Positions 1 to 6,420 of a DNA stretch of 6,648 nucleotides are shown piece after piece. Location: the NCBI GenBank assembly GCA_002394025.1, contig DGSV01000040.1, positions 1-6,648 on the forward strand, written 5' to 3'. Each line of letters starts with the position of its first letter. The first letter of the stretch is position 1. A program made the position numbers and the translations under genes. Source of the stretch: Bacteroidales bacterium UBA4353 (lineage in GTDB: Bacteria > Bacteroidota > Bacteroidia > Bacteroidales > Paludibacteraceae). Under the pieces are notes generated by a model. It was not told where the DNA came from, made no database searches, and worked only from the letters and a program-made list of their open reading frames with translations.

Positions 1-23
1 TCTCAACTTCTTACTCCTTGTAG

Positions 24-39
24 ATTACTAAATTACTAA
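24..39. repeat. 8-bp tandem repeat, two copies
   Basis: The word ATTACTAA occurs twice in direct succession (24-31 and 32-39). It lies just before a second, different A/T-rich tandem repeat, so this end of the intergenic region looks like low-complexity repetitive DNA. No function can be assigned. Confidence 0.6.
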
Positions 40-54
40 ATGGCGCAATAAATT

Positions 55-84
55 GTCAAATAGTAAATAGTCAAATAGTAAATG
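55..84. repeat. 15-bp tandem repeat, two copies
   Basis: The unit GTCAAATAGTAAATA at 55-69 is followed directly by GTCAAATAGTAAATG at 70-84, identical at 14 of 15 positions. The partial word GTAAATG follows at 86-92. This is non-coding, A/T-rich tandem repetition. Copy number may vary between strains. I see no sign that it is part of a mobile element. Confidence 0.75.
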
Positions 85-102
85 TGTAAATGACTTGACC
101 CG

Positions 103-132
103 GTAGCGGGACACACAGCAGCGTGTCCGTAC
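103..132. repeat. Imperfect inverted repeat (possible RNA hairpin)
   Basis: GGACAC at 109-114 pairs with GTGTCC at 123-128 around an 8-nt loop. The stem extends outward through C107-G129 and GTA (103-105) with TAC (130-132), if G106 and G108 are bulged, giving about ten base pairs. It lies some 40 nt past the HU-LysM stop codon and could be a 3'-end stem. It lacks the following U tract of an intrinsic terminator on the minus strand. A smaller overlapping alternative stem is CCCG (99-102) with CGGG (107-110). It could equally be a dispersed intergenic repeat. Confidence 0.4.
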
Positions 133-173
133 AAGACACATAGTAGCCAGCATGAAGTTTCCAACACGAAGTT

Positions 174-1508
174 CTAAAGTACTGTCGCTTGGAGTTCTTT
201 TGCTTTTTCTATGGCTGCCGGGTTATTGGGGTCTATGACGTCTGCCGGAAGGTCGGGAATAACAAGTTCCGTACCGACGACGACATTATGCGGTCCTCGG
301 GGAAATTTGTCTTTATTGGCTAAATAGATGTATATCCAAAAATCGGGGTGTTTATAGTGCCTTCGTGAAATTTGCGTGAGTCGGCTACCCTCAATGACTT
401 TTTCTGTTGTCCTTGCCGGATATTGAGAAATGTCAACATCTTGCTTTTCATGTTTCGTGATTACCAAGTCCTTTGTCTGCGGTTCCACGGGCTTTATTAC
501 TTGTTGCTGAACATCTTGCTGAACATCTTGCTGAACATCTTGCTGAACATCTTGCGAGTTATCAAAATCGGCTATTTCATCGTCTTTTTCACGTTCTGAC
601 AGTTGCCGTTCTATGGTTTCTTGAGCCGGCATGACATAGTGCTCCGTCCATTTTTCTATGTGATGTATTAGCAGGTAATAGAACACTCCGAAAATTACGG
701 CAAAGATAATCACTATCAGCAGCGCAATTTTCCACAATGGTGTTGATTTTTTTTCTGATTCAGATTCTGCTACTCTCTTGGTCGTCTGTTCCTGAATATT
801 ATTTCTTGCATCGTGATCCACTATTTGCGTTGGTTCTGATGTACTATTTACAGGTTCAGACTCCATCACTGATTTTACGGCATCAGAAGGCTTTTCCTGA
901 ACCGGAGATTCTGCTTCTATGTCTGCCGCATGTTCTTGTTCATGACACGAATCGTCAGCAATATCTTTATCTTGCTTAATATCCTGTTCTACAGGTTCTT
1001 CATCTTGCTTATGCGCAGGTCCGTTGATTTCCTCAAGAAGATTTTTAATCTCATCAATTGTTTCTGCTGATGCCAATGGTACCATTTCTTCTTCAGCGCC
1101 ATCCGACTGCTGGTCAACAATGATTTTTGCAACATCAATATCCTCATCACTATTCATCCCCTCTGAATTCTGCAACTCAAAATTTTCATCAACATCCATT
1201 GTGGGCAATTCAGCAAATTGACTATTAATACGGCTCTTAATATTTTGCTCCGGCGTAAACGTAACTTTGCGGTATGACCCGATAGTGATTTCCGCGCCCG
1301 TGTTTACGTCAATGCTTTTACGTGGTTCTGTAGTAACCACTTTGAACGTTCCCAGACCAGATATTTTCACGTTTTCACCGCTATTTAGCGCATCACGAAC
1401 AATTGTGTTAAGACTTATCAGGAAGTTGCGCACAGTGGTGTTTTTCACACCTGTCTGTTGCGCTATATTTGCCGACAGCTCCGTTATATTGATTTTATTA
1501 TTTGCCAT
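174..1508 (-). CDS. Membrane-anchored HU-like DNA-binding protein with C-terminal LysM-like domain
   Basis: This 444-residue protein combines four parts. Residues 1-97 resemble an HU/IHF fold, with the conserved GLGTF turn at 51-55 and an arm ending at NTG (69-71). Residues about 98-256 are a long, Asp/Glu/Gln-rich linker, probably disordered. A single hydrophobic helix spans about 258-281 and is preceded by Lys residues (KK ahead of STPLWK), which predicts a cytoplasmic N-terminus. After it come a charged stretch, four DVQQ repeats (320-335), and a LysM-like domain at about 370-418: GSRL in the place of the usual GDTL, then an aromatic-rich helix, an N398 motif and a closing G-x-E-L-V-I-P. 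HU domains bind DNA and LysM domains usually bind peptidoglycan, so a link between chromosome and cell wall is inferred. The arm lacks the proline that bends DNA in typical HU. The gene lies 28 nt after the small HU gene with no promoter visible between them, so it is probably the last gene of the rimO operon. The start at 1508 is the only Met ahead of the HU domain. Confidence 0.88.
   Translation of the reverse strand: MANNKINITELSANIAQQTGVKNTTVRNFLISLNTIVRDALNSGENVKISGLGTFKVVTTEPRKSIDVNTGAEITIGSYRKVTFTPEQNIKSRINSQFAELPTMDVDENFELQNSEGMNSDEDIDVAKIIVDQQSDGAEEEMVPLASAETIDEIKNLLEEINGPAHKQDEEPVEQDIKQDKDIADDSCHEQEHAADIEAESPVQEKPSDAVKSVMESEPVNSTSEPTQIVDHDARNNIQEQTTKRVAESESEKKSTPLWKIALLIVIIFAVIFGVFYYLLIHHIEKWTEHYVMPAQETIERQLSEREKDDEIADFDNSQDVQQDVQQDVQQDVQQQVIKPVEPQTKDLVITKHEKQDVDISQYPARTTEKVIEGSRLTQISRRHYKHPDFWIYIYLANKDKFPRGPHNVVVGTELVIPDLPADVIDPNNPAAIEKAKELQATVL
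504..555 (-). repeat. 12-bp in-frame tandem repeat encoding DVQQ x4
   Basis: Four perfect copies of TTGCTGAACATC (plus strand) occupy 504-551, followed by the partial copy TTGC. Read on the minus strand each unit is GATGTTCAGCAA, giving Asp-Val-Gln-Gln at residues 320-335 of the HU-LysM protein. It lies between the transmembrane helix and the LysM-like domain, in the predicted periplasmic stalk. The unit length is a multiple of three, so gain or loss of copies would change stalk length without shifting the frame. The copies are identical even at synonymous positions, which suggests recent expansion. Confidence 0.95.
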
Positions 1509-1536
1509 TATTCAGAATTTTTCTTTACATTCGTCT

Positions 1537-1815
1537 CTACTCTTGCGATGCCTGTTTGAGGCAGTTTTTTGATGCTTTGAACGTCATGGCAAGCCTTGGT
1601 GGTAATAGTTGTCGCTGACCGCTACGGGGATTGACAACGATACGCTCCTGACGCAGTTTGACATCAAAGGTGCCAAGATTTGTCATCGTTACCGCATACT
1701 GATTTTCAAGCGCCACTAAGAGTTGTTCCACAGTGTGTGACAACAGGTCAGCTGATTGAGATGGTGTTATGTCGTTTTCCTGAGCTAAACGGTTTATTAA
1801 ATCCTTGTTATTCAT
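1537..1815 (-). CDS. HU/IHF-family DNA-binding protein, small
   Basis: This 92-residue protein has the length and layout of an HU subunit: two N-terminal helices (about 3-38), the NLGTF turn at 46-50, a beta arm with the NPRSG tip at 62-66, and a C-terminal helix after TFKASK (78-83). P63 is the arm-tip proline that intercalates into and bends DNA in HU and IHF. HU-type proteins act as dimers in the nucleoid, and this one may pair with itself or with another HU paralogue. It is divergent from the canonical HU signature (RQERIVV in place of the usual arm start), so it is not the major housekeeping HU. The ATG overlaps the rimO stop codon as ATGA (1812-1815), which implies translational coupling. 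The next gene down the operon is a second HU-domain protein that carries a membrane anchor. No specific symbol is assigned. Confidence 0.9.
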   Translation of the reverse strand: MNNKDLINRLAQENDITPSQSADLLSHTVEQLLVALENQYAVTMTNLGTFDVKLRQERIVVNPRSGQRQLLPPRLAMTFKASKNCLKQASQE

Positions 1816-3122
1816 ATCAATGAAGCGAAATAAGTATGATCAAAATAATCATCAATACGCACAATATATCTCTTGCCTACTCTTACTTGTCGCGGTTTGC
1901 ATACTATGCATATCTCATCGTCAACATCCGGTGACTCGTATTGCGAGCGGGCATAATATGAAATTCCCTTGTCATCGTTTTCTTTTCTGTCAACAACAAC
2001 CTCCAACACCTGACCTGTCATGCGCTGCGCTATCTGCTCGCTGACATCGTCCTGAATGGCCATCAACTTATCCAATCTACTAAGCTTTATCCTTTGCGGC
2101 ACATCATCTTTGTAGTTTTCAGCAGAATAGGTTCCCTGTTCATGACTATACGCGAAAGCTCCGAGGCGTTCGAATTTGACATCACGCACAAAATCGAGCA
2201 GTTCCTGAAAGTCCTGTTCCGTTTCTCCCGGGTGTCCCACCATCAGTGTTGTTCGGAGCACTATTCCGGGCACTTGGGTGCGAATTTTCCCGATGAGTTC
2301 GTAGGTCTGGCGTTTAGTGATATTGCGACGCATCAAGGTCAGCATATTATCGCTAATGTGTTGCAGAGCTATGTCGAGATATTTGCAGACATTATCGCGT
2401 TCTCTCATCACGGTGAGCAAATCTTCGGGGAAATGCGTCGGATAACCATAATGAAGTCTAATCCAGTGCAAACCTTCAATATCCGCCAATGCCGACACGA
2501 GCCGCGCGATACATTGCTTGCCATAGATGTCAACACCATAGTATGTCAGGTCTTGGGCTATGACTATCAGCTCGCTAACGCCCTGACTGACGAGCCATCG
2601 GGCTTCTTCCAAAATATCTTCTATGGCGCGTGATTTATGCTTACCGGTGATGATTGGTATGGCGCAGTAAGAACACGTGCGGTCGCAGCCTTCAGAAATC
2701 TTAAGATAGGCATAGTGCTTAGGAGTCGTCAATGTTCGCTGATAAGTGATATCGGAACAGCGATGAGCACCTACTGCCTCTATCAAATCAAGATAGTTAA
2801 ACTTGCCAAAAAAAGCGTCAACTTCAGGAATTTCTACTTTCAACTCATCAAGAAAGCGCTGCGACAGGCACCCTATCACGTATAGTTGTTTAAGTTTACC
2901 CTGTTTTTTGCGCTGCGCGAAACGCAGGATAGTTTCTATGCTCTGCTGCTGGGCATCACCGATAAAAGCGCAAGTATTAATTACCGCTATTTCTCCTTTG
3001 GCAAAAACAGGTTCGAAACGCACCGTGTAGCCCACAGCACGAAACTGACGCATCAAACGCTCGCTGTCAACGAGATTTTTTGAGCAGCCAAGAGATATGA
3101 AATCTATGGTATTCTTAAGCAT
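1812..3122 (-). CDS. rimO: Ribosomal protein S12 methylthiotransferase RimO
   Basis: RimO is a radical SAM enzyme that adds a methylthio group to a conserved aspartate of ribosomal protein S12. The 436-residue product shows the three-domain layout of the family. An N-terminal UPF0004/MTTase domain carries three cluster cysteines, C13 (SLGCSKN), C51 (NTCAF) and C85 (GCLSQR). A radical SAM domain carries C146, C150 and C153 in the CDRTCSYC motif. A C-terminal TRAM domain lies at about 370-436. The SLGCSKNxVDSE start and the length fit RimO better than the tRNA enzyme MiaB. The start at 3122 is chosen because SLGCSKN then falls at the usual distance from the N-terminus. An upstream in-frame Met at 3164 would add 14 residues and would place the promoter inside the gene. 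It is the first gene of the leftward operon, with a good -7 element just upstream. Confidence 0.96.
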   Translation of the reverse strand: MLKNTIDFISLGCSKNLVDSERLMRQFRAVGYTVRFEPVFAKGEIAVINTCAFIGDAQQQSIETILRFAQRKKQGKLKQLYVIGCLSQRFLDELKVEIPEVDAFFGKFNYLDLIEAVGAHRCSDITYQRTLTTPKHYAYLKISEGCDRTCSYCAIPIITGKHKSRAIEDILEEARWLVSQGVSELIVIAQDLTYYGVDIYGKQCIARLVSALADIEGLHWIRLHYGYPTHFPEDLLTVMRERDNVCKYLDIALQHISDNMLTLMRRNITKRQTYELIGKIRTQVPGIVLRTTLMVGHPGETEQDFQELLDFVRDVKFERLGAFAYSHEQGTYSAENYKDDVPQRIKLSRLDKLMAIQDDVSEQIAQRMTGQVLEVVVDRKENDDKGISYYARSQYESPDVDDEICIVCKPRQVRVGKRYIVRIDDYFDHTYFASLI

Positions 3123-3137
3123 AGAAAATGTTTTGTG

Positions 3138-3145
3138 CAAAGATA
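3138..3145 (-). promoter_or_regulatory. Bacteroidetes-type -7 element for rimO
   Basis: On the minus strand this reads TATCTTTG, an exact match to TAnnTTTG, the -7 consensus of the Bacteroidetes primary sigma factor. It ends 15 nt before the rimO ATG at 3122, so the leader should be only about ten nucleotides. No clear -33 TTTG is seen at the right distance, so the upstream half is weak or degenerate. It supports the start at 3122 over the longer frame from 3164. Confidence 0.65.
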
Positions 3146-3169
3146 CGAAAAAATATGCTAACATTTCGC

Positions 3170-3200
3170 TTGTGTATATTGCGAAAAAATTGTATTTTTG
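3170..3200 (+). promoter_or_regulatory. Bacteroidetes-type promoter for recJ (-33/-7)
   Basis: TATTTTTG at 3193-3200 matches the TAnnTTTG -7 consensus exactly, and a TTG at 3170-3172 lies 20 bp upstream, in the place of the -33 element. The -7 box ends only 5 nt before the ATG at 3206. Transcription would therefore start at, or within a few bases of, the first codon, giving a leaderless or nearly leaderless mRNA. It lies back to back with the rimO promoter. Confidence 0.6.
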
Positions 3201-3205
3201 CTTTT

Positions 3206-5077
3206 ATGGAAAATATGTGGATATTACGACAGCTTAGTACTGCAGATCGCCTGACAGCCAATAAATTAGCCGCTGAGATAAATCAATCGGCTGTTATGGG
3301 TGAATTGCTCGTTGCCCGAGGCATAAGAACTTTTGAACAGGCCCGGAACTTTTTCCGTCCCGACCTCAATATGCTCCATGACCCGATGCTGATGAAGGAT
3401 ATGGACAAGGCTGTGGAGCGGCTTACACGTGCTGTTATCAACAAGGAAACTATCATGGTCTATGGCGACTATGACGTTGACGGCATTACTGCCGTAGCAT
3501 TGGTATATACGATACTGATAGGTATTCTTCCCAAGGAAAATCTTCGTTATTATATTCCCAATCGCGACCGCGAGGGCTATGGCGTGAGCATTGCCGGCAT
3601 TGATGAGGCCGCGAGGCGGGGAGCCACATTGATGATAACTCTCGACTGTGGCATCAAAGCAGTGGACAAAGTAGCCTATGCACACAGCAAAGGCATTGAC
3701 GTCATCATCTGCGACCACCACCAGGTTGGCGACGAACTTCCCGAAGCCGTGGCTGTCCTCGACCCCAAAAGGAGCGATTGTGAATATCCCTACAAAGAAC
3801 TCTCGGGCTGCGGAGTGGGATTCAAACTCATGCAGGCTTTCGCACAAAAAAATGGTATAGAACTACAGAACAACAAGGATAATGGTCCTACAACACCGCT
3901 ATTTCACTGCCTTGACTTGCTGGCACTGTCAATAGCTTCGGACATAGTACCCATAACCGGTGAAAACAGAATTTTGGCATACCACGGCATGAAGCAAATT
4001 AATAGCAACCGGGCTTCAACAGGCGTCAAGGGATTGCTGAAAGTGTGCGGATTGACCGATGAAAGCGGCAAATTGACCAAAGAAATCACCATCACGGATA
4101 TTGTCTTCAAAGTCGGTCCGCGCCTCAATGCTTCAGGACGGCTTCATGAAGCCACCGAAGCCGTGGAACTGCTTGTGAACCACAACGAGGAGAAAATACA
4201 ACGCATAAGCAAGAATATCAATGACTATAATAGTGAGCGTAAGACACTTGACAGTCGTATGACCGAGGAGGCCAAAAAACAAGTTTACGCCGACCCTGAT
4301 CATGACAAAAAGAAAGCCATTGTGGTCTATAACCCGGAATGGACAAAAGGTGTTGTTGGTATCGTAGCATCGCGTCTCTGCGAGGAATTCTACAAACCGG
4401 TAGTGGTGCTTACAAGAACACAAAACGACGATGAAAACAGCGATTTTGTTATCAGTGGCTCGGCACGCAGCGTAGGCGGGTTCGACCTTTATGCGGCAAT
4501 AGACAGCTGTAGCGACATACTGCTCAACTGGGGGGGACATACCTATGCCGCGGGACTTTCTATGAAAGAAGATAAACTGACGGATTTCGCCGAAAGGTTT
4601 GAGAAATACGTAGCGCAGCACATCACCGAAGAACAGCAGAAACCCCTTATCAATATCGATGCCGAACTGCACTTCTCGGATATCATCGACTATAACAACA
4701 AATTCTGGAACGTTCTCAAGCAATTTGAACCATTCGGCCCCGGCAATACCAAACCAATCTTCGTAACCCGCGGTGTGAGCAACGTTTGGGGAGAGGCACC
4801 GGTAGGAGGGCGCATTTCATTCAGTAAACTTGTGGGAGCCGAAAAAAAGCACCTCAAACTAATCGTTACCGACGGCAGTTGCTACAAGACTCGCCGGGGA
4901 GCTGACGAGAGCTCGCAACAGGCGCAAATCAATGGTATAGGCTTCAATATGTGGGAATTCTTCGAGCCGCTGGTAAACGGCATACCGCTCGATGTATGCT
5001 ACCAACTCGAAGAAAATCATTTCAGGGATAAGAAAAGCCTGCAAATCACAGTCAAAGACATAAAAATCAGCGAATAA
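3206..5077 (+). CDS. recJ: Single-stranded-DNA-specific exonuclease RecJ
   Basis: RecJ is a 5'-3' single-strand DNA exonuclease that acts in the cytoplasm in recombination, mismatch repair and base excision repair. The 623-residue product carries the DHH phosphoesterase motifs in order: DYDVDG at 88-93, LDCG at 146-149, DHH at 170-172, then SDIVP, and the DHHA1 GGH motif at 443-445 in WGGHTYAAG. These residues bind the catalytic metal ions. The C-terminal part has the FEPFGPGN motif (about 510-520) that opens the OB-like domain of RecJ. It is somewhat longer than E. coli RecJ (577), with extra residues in loops near TRTQNDDENSD and KTRRGADESSQQ. The start at 3206 is chosen from the promoter position. 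Met at 3215 is a possible alternative, and the upstream Met at 3128 lies before the promoter. It heads the rightward transcript with lpdA 12 nt behind. Confidence 0.96.
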   Translation: MENMWILRQLSTADRLTANKLAAEINQSAVMGELLVARGIRTFEQARNFFRPDLNMLHDPMLMKDMDKAVERLTRAVINKETIMVYGDYDVDGITAVALVYTILIGILPKENLRYYIPNRDREGYGVSIAGIDEAARRGATLMITLDCGIKAVDKVAYAHSKGIDVIICDHHQVGDELPEAVAVLDPKRSDCEYPYKELSGCGVGFKLMQAFAQKNGIELQNNKDNGPTTPLFHCLDLLALSIASDIVPITGENRILAYHGMKQINSNRASTGVKGLLKVCGLTDESGKLTKEITITDIVFKVGPRLNASGRLHEATEAVELLVNHNEEKIQRISKNINDYNSERKTLDSRMTEEAKKQVYADPDHDKKKAIVVYNPEWTKGVVGIVASRLCEEFYKPVVVLTRTQNDDENSDFVISGSARSVGGFDLYAAIDSCSDILLNWGGHTYAAGLSMKEDKLTDFAERFEKYVAQHITEEQQKPLINIDAELHFSDIIDYNNKFWNVLKQFEPFGPGNTKPIFVTRGVSNVWGEAPVGGRISFSKLVGAEKKHLKLIVTDGSCYKTRRGADESSQQAQINGIGFNMWEFFEPLVNGIPLDVCYQLEENHFRDKKSLQITVKDIKISE

Positions 5078-5089
5078 AACAACTTTATC

Positions 5090-6406
5090 ATGTATGATTT
5101 AGCAATACTCGGTGGTGGTCCCGCGGGTTATACTGCCGCCGCCAAAGCCCTCAAGCACGGCATGAATGTAGTGATCTTCGAGGGTGATAATATCGGCGGT
5201 GTATGCCTTAACGCGGGCTGCATACCTACCAAGACACTGCTATACGGCAGCAAGATATACCGCCATAGCACGGAAGCCGCCAAATACGGCGTCAACGCCA
5301 GCGATGTCAACTATGACTATAATGCCATGCTGAAGCGCAAAGAACGTGTAATCAGGCGACTCGTGGCAGGAGTTAAGCAACAGATAAAAGGCGCCACAAT
5401 GGTCAGCGGTACAGCACGTGTGGCAAACTACAGAGAACATGTCACGACCATCGTTTGCAATGACGAACATTATGAAGCGCGCAACCTGCTCATAGCAACG
5501 GGCTCTGTCAACGCCTCACCAAAACTCGAAGGAATAACTTCAGAGCACGTAGTTGATAGTACCGCGGCACTCAATATGTCCCGAGTTCCGAAAAATGCAG
5601 TAATCATCGGAGGAGGTGTGATAGGCATGGAATTCGCACAACTATGGTCTAATCTTGGCAGCAAAGTGACTATTGTTGAAGCGCTGCCAATAGTTCTCGC
5701 TAACTTTGACGAGGATATCAGTAATTATATATCCCAAACATTCAGCAAACGCGGTGTCAAAATCATGACATCAACCCGCGTGGAGTCCATCACAGGGCAA
5801 GGTGTAATGACTTCAGCCGGTGAAATAAGCGGTGACACGGTATTGGTATGTACCGGTCGCAGACCAAATATGACAGGCACGGAAATCCTTAACCTGCCTC
5901 TCACCGGCAATGGCATAAGCGTTGACAGCCACATGCGTACAGCCCTGCCCGGAGTCTATGCCGCAGGCGATGTCACAGGGCTTAGTATGCTGGCACACAG
6001 CGCTGAACGACAAGCAGCGGTAGCCGTAAACGATATGATGTGTATTGAAGACGAAATGCGCTACAACGCCATTCCGGCAGTGGTATATTGCGACCCGGAA
6101 ATAGCGGCGGTAGGACTCACAGAACGCCAGGCTAAAGAGATATTAGGAGAAAACAACTATAACATTGAAACACTGCCTATGCTCTTCTCGGGACGTTTTG
6201 TCGCCGAAAATGACGGAGAACAAGGATTATGCAAAGTCATCACCGACAAACACGGCATAATCATCGGCACACACATGGTCGGCAATCCGGCGTCGGAAAT
6301 CATAGCCATAGCCGTCATGGCAATCGGACAAGGCATGACAACTGAGCAACTGAGCAGAATTATACTACCCCACCCCACGGTAGGTGAAATATTAAAACAT
6401 TTCTAA
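5090..6406 (+). CDS. lpdA: Dihydrolipoyl dehydrogenase (E3 component)
   Basis: This flavoprotein reoxidises the dihydrolipoyl group of 2-oxoacid dehydrogenase or glycine cleavage complexes with NAD+. The 438-residue product shows the complete family layout. The FAD-binding GGGPAG lies at 8-13, and the redox disulfide C39/C44 lies in GGVCLNAGCIPTK. The NAD-binding GGGVIG is at 174-179, with E197 at the end of the second strand favouring NAD over NADP. The second FAD motif AAGDV is at 291-295. The C-terminal dimerisation domain ends in HPTVGE with the catalytic pair H428 and E433. The common HAHPT motif reads LPHPT here. It is slightly shorter than many E3 enzymes (450-475). No lipoyl carrier, E1/E2 or gcv gene is adjacent, so the partner complex is unknown. 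A related disulfide oxidoreductase is less likely, because the HPT-E end is intact. Confidence 0.92.
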   Translation: MYDLAILGGGPAGYTAAAKALKHGMNVVIFEGDNIGGVCLNAGCIPTKTLLYGSKIYRHSTEAAKYGVNASDVNYDYNAMLKRKERVIRRLVAGVKQQIKGATMVSGTARVANYREHVTTIVCNDEHYEARNLLIATGSVNASPKLEGITSEHVVDSTAALNMSRVPKNAVIIGGGVIGMEFAQLWSNLGSKVTIVEALPIVLANFDEDISNYISQTFSKRGVKIMTSTRVESITGQGVMTSAGEISGDTVLVCTGRRPNMTGTEILNLPLTGNGISVDSHMRTALPGVYAAGDVTGLSMLAHSAERQAAVAVNDMMCIEDEMRYNAIPAVVYCDPEIAAVGLTERQAKEILGENNYNIETLPMLFSGRFVAENDGEQGLCKVITDKHGIIIGTHMVGNPASEIIAIAVMAIGQGMTTEQLSRIILPHPTVGEILKHF

Positions 6407-6420
6407 ATAATCAAAATTAT

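Larger units (their letters stand above)
1..173. other. Non-coding intergenic region downstream of the HU-LysM gene
   Basis: No convincing coding frame is seen here. The left half (about 20-90) is very A/T rich and built from short repeated words such as ATTACTAA and TAGTAAAT. The right half (about 95-170) is more G/C rich and contains an imperfect inverted repeat. The region follows the stop codon of the minus-strand HU-LysM gene, so it probably holds that transcript's 3' end, but no hairpin followed by a clear U tract is visible in the minus-strand direction. The neighbouring gene on the left lies outside the window. Confidence 0.7.

Noticed and set aside
99..128. Intrinsic terminator for the minus-strand operon
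   Set aside because: Stems can form, but no T tract follows in the direction of transcription. It is kept only as an inverted repeat.
504..555. CRISPR-like array
   Set aside because: The 12-bp units are directly adjacent without spacers and keep a coding frame, so this is a coding tandem repeat.
372..599. Small plus-strand frame with an LLNI repeat
   Set aside because: It is the reverse-frame reading of the DVQQ repeat region of the HU-LysM gene and has no independent support.
2094..2633. 179-codon open frame on the plus strand
   Set aside because: It lies wholly antisense to rimO, whose catalytic motifs are intact, and its translation shows no recognisable domain.
3123..3164. Longer N-terminus of RimO from Met at 3164
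   Set aside because: The added 14 residues do not resemble RimO, and the frame would run through the -7 element at 3138-3145.
3128..3205. Longer N-terminus of RecJ from Met at 3128
   Set aside because: The extra 26 residues lie over both divergent promoters and do not resemble a RecJ N-terminus.
3266..3847. 193-codon open frame on the minus strand
   Set aside because: It is antisense to the DHH domain of recJ, has no promoter or recognisable domain, and is explained by the codon pattern of recJ.
4133..4723. 196-codon open frame on the minus strand
   Set aside because: It is antisense to the DHHA1 part of recJ. The hydrophobic stretches come from the reverse complement of acidic and lysine-rich codons.
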